From Porphyromonadaceae bacterium UBA7572 (lineage in GTDB: Bacteria > Bacteroidota > Bacteroidia > Bacteroidales > Muribaculaceae): 16,972 nt of DNA. The translations under genes and the position numbers were made by a program. The stretch is from the NCBI GenBank assembly GCA_002476625.1, contig DLLC01000044.1, positions 1-16,972 of the forward strand. The letters are read 5' to 3'. This document shows positions 12,822 through 16,972 of this stretch, in pieces. Each line of letters starts with the position of its first letter. The stretch's first letter is position 1. The notes below the pieces were generated by a model. The model had not been told where the DNA came from, searched no databases, and saw only the letters and a program-made list of their open reading frames with translations.

Positions 12822-15800
12822 CTATAAATTTTGGTTAAGATGCTTTTCGCCCTCTTCTTTTGAAAAACTGCGACGACGGCAGTAGTCGGTGAACTGGTCG
12901 TTTCCAATTTTTCCCACAGAGAAGTAGTGGGCCTTCTGATGTGCAATCATAATGCCGCAAATGGCAGTTGACGGTGTCATAGAGTAGTTGGCCGTGAACG
13001 TCACACCCACTTTCTTCTCTCCGCCGAGTGCTTTCACCACATCCTTCTTGAGACTGTGGTCGGGGCAGGCACAATAGCCAAACGCTGGGCGAATTACATT
13101 CGTTCCATTTGGGAAAATGGACTTCTGAACGCATTCAGCCGCCGCTTCTGTAACCCTTGCACAAAGCGCATGGCGCATCAGTGCCCTGTCGTCGTCGTTG
13201 GCATTCTTCACGCTTGTGGTGATGCAGAACAGCACCAATGGCGCGCTGTCGCCTTTCTGCGGAAAGAAATCGGCCAGTGACTCATGTTTTCCTCTTTGCT
13301 GCCGAAGCATGGGTAGCACTGTGCCATCAAGGCATACAATATCGTTTTTCGAAGCGTAGGCTTCGGTGAACTTTACGTTCACCTTTAAATCCAATTCATC
13401 GTTCTGCATCATAGATTTGAGCATTTGCTTGGCCTCAATGAGCGTTTTCTTAGCTTCTTCAGAGTCCTGCTCATTGGTGGTGAAGCCCCAGAAAAGGAGC
13501 AGCATTTTCCAGTCGATAAACCTAAGAACATCGGTAACGCTTGGTGTGGTGATGGTTCTGACTATCGGCAATGCCTCATATTCGTAATGAGGGGCTTGAG
13601 CGTTGGCCACATCGAAAGCGTCTAATTTGATGTTTCTTCCGAGGTACTGTTCTCTTATTTTTTCTTGCGCCACTTTGTTGTCGTGGATTAGTTTCTGTGG
13701 ATTGGCAATGTATTTTTTAGCGAGCACAGAAGTGCTTGATGCGTCGTTGCCATGAACCACGCCGCCGGAGTAAGACGTGGCGAGTTTCACTGCTGTATGA
13801 ATAGGCGAAGTGGTAGCGCCTCCCACGAATATTGGCACATTAAGCCCTTCACGTTCAAAAAGTGCGCAAAGGTTTTCCATTTCCTTCAGTGAAGGTGTTA
13901 TGAGTCCGCTCACGCACACGATATCGGGCTTTTCGCGCAACGTGGCTTCAAGGATGGATTCATTTGGAACCATTACGCCCAAATCCACAATGTTGAAATT
14001 GTTACACGCCAGCACAATGGAAACGATATTCTTGCCAATGTCGTGAACATCGCCATTCACAGTGGCGAGCACCACTTTCGGGTGCTCTGATTCGGCAGCC
14101 GATTTGGCGGGCTTTTCAATTTCTGGCTGCAAAAGGGTAACGGCCAGCTTCATCACTTTGGCAGATTTTACCACTTGTGGCAGGAACATTTTGCCTTCAC
14201 CATAGAGTGATCCCACATGCTCCATGGCTTTCATGAGCGGGCCTTCGATGATGTCAACAGCGCTCTTGTAAACCTGGAGAGCTTCGTTGATGTCATCGGC
14301 CAAATAGTCAGTGACACCCTTGCTTAAAGCATAAGCTAAGCGTTCGTCAATACTCGCCTTTCGCCATTTAACTTCTTGGGGCGAGGCGGTGGTGTGGCCG
14401 ACAACAGTGCCTTTGATGGCGTCGGCTAATGCGGTGAGACGCTCTGTGGCTGCGTTGTCGCTGTTTAGAACCACGTCTTCCACCGCTTTCAGCAATGCGG
14501 GGTCGATGGTGTCATATACTTGAAGCATACCGGGATTCACGATAGCCATATCAAGCCCTGCTTTAATGGCATGGTAAAGAAACACGGAGTGCATAGCCTC
14601 TCTTACGGGATTGTTGCCGCGGAAAGAGAACGACAAGTTCGACACGCCGCCACTGGTTTTTGCCCCTGGCAGATGCTGCTTGATCCACTTCACGGCATTG
14701 ATGAAGTTGACAGCATAGTTGGCGTGCTCCTCAATGCCAGTGCCCACGGTGAGGATGTTGGCATCGATGATGATGTCGTGAGGCAGAAATCCAGCTTTTT
14801 GTGTAAGCAGGCGATAAGCTCTTTCTGCAATCTCTATTTTTCTTTCATAGCTGGTGGCTTGGCCTTGCTCGTCGAAAGCCATCACCACAACGGCGGCTCC
14901 AAACCGATGTATTTCTTTTGCTTTTCTGAGAAATTCATTTTCACCCTCTTTGAGGCTAATGGAATTGACAATGCATTTACCTTGTGTATTCTTCAGCCCC
15001 TCAAGAATGGTGGCCCAGTCGGAGGAGTCGATCATGAATGCTGCGCGTGCCACAAGCGGCTCATTACTGATATAGCTCACAAATTGGCGCATTTCCACTG
15101 CGCTGTCAAGCATGGCGTCGTCCATGTTGATGTCGATAATGTGCGCACCATTCTCAATTTGTTGCCGAGCCACTTGTGAAGCCTCTTCTTGCTTGCGCTC
15201 AGAAATGAGCCTTGCAAACTTGCGCGACCCGGCCACGTTTGTCCTTTCACCAATGTTGATAAAATTCTCAGTTGCACAGTCAATCACCACATTCTCCAGT
15301 CCCGAAACCACAAGGCGGTGGTCAGCAGGCACTGGAATATGCGGTGCCAAGCCTACCACAGCTTCGGCAATCTTGCGGATATGCTCAGGTGTGGTGCCAC
15401 AGCATCCGCCCACAATGTTGAGCAGACCGTCTTGACACATGGATTTGATGTGGTGTGCCGTGAATTCAGGGCGTTCTTCGTATTCTCCCATAGCGTTAGG
15501 CAACCCTGCGTTAGGATACAGGCTGATGTACTTTGGCACTTTCGAGGCAATGCGTTCAATCATAGGACGCATTTGGGCCACACCGAATGAGCAGTTGATG
15601 CCAAACGACAGGATAGGGTAGTGCTGTATGCTTGTGTAAAAGGCTTCCAGGGTTTGTCCTGTGAGCGTGTGCCCACCTTTGTCGCTGACAGTGGCCGACA
15701 CCATCACTGGCACTATAGCGCCCATCTCGTCTTTGAGGCGGCTAACAGCATAGAGTGCAGCTTTGCAGTTGAGTGCGTCGTAGCACGTCTCGAGCAAGAG

Positions 15801-16301
15801 TAAGTCCACGCCACCATCAACCAATGCCTTTACCTGTTCATAGTAGGCATCGGCAAATTGATGAAAATCAGTGCTTCCGCTGGTGTCCATCGTGAGGCTT
15901 TTACTTGTGGGCCCCACACTTCCTGCTACCCAAATTTTACGGTTAGTGCACTTGTCGGCCTCTGCTCTTGCGATTCTTGCCCCTTCGTATGCCATTTTTG
16001 TCACGAAAGGCTCGCATTGGTAGTCGGATTGGCAGATGCGGTTGCTGTTGAGCGTGTTGGTCGTGATAATGTCGGCACCGGCATCAATGTATTGTCGGTG
16101 AATGTTTGTCATCACATCAGGGCGTGTGATGTTCAAAATGTCGTTATTGCCATTCAGAGGCACATCCCAATTGGTGAAAATGCCCGATGAAAAATCACGC
16201 TCGCCTAATCCGCACTGCTGTATGAGCGTGCCAATTGCACCGTCGAGAACGAGGATTCGCTCTTTTAGAGCGTTGCGTATATTATCTGTGTTATTTCTCA
16301 T
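12822..16301 (-). CDS. metH: Cobalamin-dependent methionine synthase
   Basis: A 1159-residue four-module enzyme. The homocysteine-binding barrel carries zinc ligands Cys237 (NCSFG) and Cys300/Cys301 (GGCCGTTP). The pterin domain begins at ENFINIGERTN (about 346). The cobalamin module has cap helices (about 640-715) and the DVHDIGKN motif with the cobalt-ligating His753, then GLITPSL and VGGATTSPIHTAVK. The C-terminal reactivation domain has FIDW (928-931) and IRPAFGYCACPDH (1070-1082). It transfers methyl from 5-methyl-THF through B12 to homocysteine, giving methionine and THF. The reactivation domain looks shortened before IRPAFGY. The frame is open to 16346, but a complete promoter lies at 16316-16347, so the ATG at 16301 (MRNNTDNIRN) is the start. 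metF follows after 10 bp. No cobalamin or SAM riboswitch fits in the very short leader. Confidence 0.96.
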   Translation of the reverse strand: MRNNTDNIRNALKERILVLDGAIGTLIQQCGLGERDFSSGIFTNWDVPLNGNNDILNITRPDVMTNIHRQYIDAGADIITTNTLNSNRICQSDYQCEPFVTKMAYEGARIARAEADKCTNRKIWVAGSVGPTSKSLTMDTSGSTDFHQFADAYYEQVKALVDGGVDLLLLETCYDALNCKAALYAVSRLKDEMGAIVPVMVSATVSDKGGHTLTGQTLEAFYTSIQHYPILSFGINCSFGVAQMRPMIERIASKVPKYISLYPNAGLPNAMGEYEERPEFTAHHIKSMCQDGLLNIVGGCCGTTPEHIRKIAEAVVGLAPHIPVPADHRLVVSGLENVVIDCATENFINIGERTNVAGSRKFARLISERKQEEASQVARQQIENGAHIIDINMDDAMLDSAVEMRQFVSYISNEPLVARAAFMIDSSDWATILEGLKNTQGKCIVNSISLKEGENEFLRKAKEIHRFGAAVVVMAFDEQGQATSYERKIEIAERAYRLLTQKAGFLPHDIIIDANILTVGTGIEEHANYAVNFINAVKWIKQHLPGAKTSGGVSNLSFSFRGNNPVREAMHSVFLYHAIKAGLDMAIVNPGMLQVYDTIDPALLKAVEDVVLNSDNAATERLTALADAIKGTVVGHTTASPQEVKWRKASIDERLAYALSKGVTDYLADDINEALQVYKSAVDIIEGPLMKAMEHVGSLYGEGKMFLPQVVKSAKVMKLAVTLLQPEIEKPAKSAAESEHPKVVLATVNGDVHDIGKNIVSIVLACNNFNIVDLGVMVPNESILEATLREKPDIVCVSGLITPSLKEMENLCALFEREGLNVPIFVGGATTSPIHTAVKLATSYSGGVVHGNDASSTSVLAKKYIANPQKLIHDNKVAQEKIREQYLGRNIKLDAFDVANAQAPHYEYEALPIVRTITTPSVTDVLRFIDWKMLLLFWGFTTNEQDSEEAKKTLIEAKQMLKSMMQNDELDLKVNVKFTEAYASKNDIVCLDGTVLPMLRQQRGKHESLADFFPQKGDSAPLVLFCITTSVKNANDDDRALMRHALCARVTEAAAECVQKSIFPNGTNVIRPAFGYCACPDHSLKKDVVKALGGEKKVGVTFTANYSMTPSTAICGIMIAHQKAHYFSVGKIGNDQFTDYCRRRSFSKEEGEKHLNQNL

Positions 16302-16315
16302 TGCGTTATTTGATG

Positions 16316-16347
16316 CAAAGGTAGCATAAAACAGTTGAAATAACAAA
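16316..16347 (-). promoter_or_regulatory. Promoter of metH-metF
   Basis: On the minus strand a -33 TTTG (16347-16344), a 20-bp spacer and a -7 TACCTTTG (16323-16316) match the Bacteroidota consensus in every fixed position. Transcription would start near 16311, only about 10 nt before the ATG at 16301, so the mRNA has almost no leader. Confidence 0.75.
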
Positions 16348-16360
16348 AATATATTGGTTT

Positions 16361-16387
16361 GATATTAAATATCAGAATATTTTTCTG
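16361..16387. repeat. Two adjoining A/T-rich inverted repeats upstream of the metH promoter
   Basis: GATATT-A-AATATC (16361-16373) abuts CAGAA-TATTT-TTCTG (16373-16387), sharing one base. They lie 14-40 bp upstream of the -33 box of metH and could be an operator or simply A/T-rich sequence; no known regulator site is recognised. Confidence 0.3.
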
Positions 16388-16438
16388 AAACAATGTAAAT
16401 TTTAATATAAATACTCTGCGCCTCTATAGTGATAATGA

Positions 16439-16903
16439 TTATAGGTATTGGGTGATAAATTCTGTGCCCCAGATTACAGCGGCATATCTAAGCCATTTAC
16501 CGGCACTCATAGCCACTACCGTACCCCAAATGTTGGCACGTAGCAGTCCGAGAGCCACAGTGATGGCACTTCCTAATATGGGAATAAAGGCGAAAAATGC
16601 CATCCAGGCGCCTCTTTTCTTCACCCATGCAGAGGCCTTGTTGAGTTTTTCTTTTTTCACATGGCAGTATTTCTCAATCCATTCCATCTTTCCTAAATGC
16701 CCCATCCAGTAGCAGGTCATGCCGCCAGCCACATTTCCGGCAAGAGCCGACCATAGGCATAGCCATGGATCGAGGTGCAGCGGGCCCACGCACATTACTA
16801 AAATAGCTTCGGAGCTGAGGGGAATAACGCTTCCGGCGATAAAAGAACCGATAAATAGTCCCCAATATCCCCATTGTACAAAAAAATCTACAAAGGCATC
16901 CAT
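16439..16903 (-). CDS. YqaA-type DedA-family membrane protein (SNARE-associated/VTT domain)
   Basis: A 154-residue inner-membrane protein with about four hydrophobic segments. It shows GYWGLFIGSFIAGSVIPLSSEAIL near the N-terminus (the DedA-type acidic re-entrant loop), NVAGGMTCYWMGHLGK, a basic cytosolic stretch rich in Lys (VKKEKLNKASAWVKKRG), then FIPILGSAITVALGLLRANI and a last amphipathic segment. This matches the small YqaA/COG1238 branch rather than the longer DedA at 10288-11025, whose GRLIPGIR motif is missing here. Function is unknown; lipid-carrier transport is inferred only from the superfamily. The frame reaches a TTG at 16939 and then a stop, so the ATG at 16903 is the first ATG and is chosen. 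metH follows 137 bp downstream under its own promoter. Confidence 0.82.
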   Translation of the reverse strand: MDAFVDFFVQWGYWGLFIGSFIAGSVIPLSSEAILVMCVGPLHLDPWLCLWSALAGNVAGGMTCYWMGHLGKMEWIEKYCHVKKEKLNKASAWVKKRGAWMAFFAFIPILGSAITVALGLLRANIWGTVVAMSAGKWLRYAAVIWGTEFITQYL

Positions 16904-16928
16904 TGCGTTGTATTGCTTGATGGCATTC

Positions 16929-16972
16929 TTATTTGGCAAGTTTGGTTTTGCCGTCTAACGTCACTTTCTTTT
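16929..16972 (-). CDS. Possible C-terminal end of an upstream gene, cut by window edge
   Basis: One minus-strand frame from the right edge reads KKVTLDGKTKLAK and stops at a TAA (16931-16929), 25 bp before the ATG of the YqaA-type gene. The basic, hydrophilic tail and the operon-like spacing look like the end of a real gene. At 13 codons, however, it could be chance, and no family can be named. Confidence 0.3.
   Translation of the reverse strand, partial: KKVTLDGKTKLAK

Noticed and set aside
14520..15179. 219-residue plus-strand frame opposite metH
   Set aside because: It is a shadow of the MetH pterin domain; the His/Cys-rich content comes from the complementary codons.
16302..16438. Possible cobalamin or SAM riboswitch upstream of metH
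   Set aside because: The predicted transcript start leaves only about 10 nt of leader, the whole gap is 137 bp of A/T-rich sequence, and no B12-box-like motif is seen.

Overview
The window reads as a stretch of ordinary core chromosome from a member of the Bacteroidales (Bacteroidota), probably a gut or host-associated relative of Prevotellaceae, Muribaculaceae or Bacteroidaceae; the family cannot be fixed from sequence alone. Three things point there: the purH-mreB-mreC-mreD-mrdA gene order, the style of the proteins (MreC, ClpB with a GTTGVGKT second Walker A, a Wza-like lipoprotein), and several intergenic copies of the Bacteroidota -7 promoter element TAnnTTTG in place of a classical -10 box. 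Shine-Dalgarno sequences are generally absent, as expected for this phylum.

Left part (1-5740, minus strand): purH, mreB, mreC, mreD and the start of mrdA (PBP2, cut by the left edge) form one compact transcription unit with gaps of 27, 109, -1 and 37 bp. It joins the last two steps of IMP synthesis to the cell-elongation machinery. An intergenic region of about 300 bp separates purH from the divergent clpB.

Middle (5942-11833): clpB on the plus strand ends at a strong bidirectional terminator that it shares with a convergent polysaccharide-export lipoprotein gene. A divergent promoter region follows. Then come, on the plus strand, a uracil/hypoxanthine-DNA-glycosylase-like gene, a DedA membrane protein gene, rpe (ribulose-phosphate 3-epimerase) and tRNA-Ser(CGA). 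The tRNA is followed directly by a bidirectional terminator.

Right part (11855-16972, minus strand): metH and metF form a two-gene methionine/one-carbon operon. MetF makes the 5-methyl-THF that cobalamin-dependent MetH uses. Upstream lies a small YqaA-type DedA-family gene and what may be the last codons of another gene cut by the right edge.

I found no mobile element, CRISPR array, phage gene, toxin-antitoxin or defence module, and nothing that looks like a wholly new system. The points most worth a second look are a stable hairpin between mreB and mreC, a Cys/His cluster in PBP2 that may bind zinc, a shortened activation domain in MetH, and promoter elements that overrule the longest-ORF start codons of metH and dedA.
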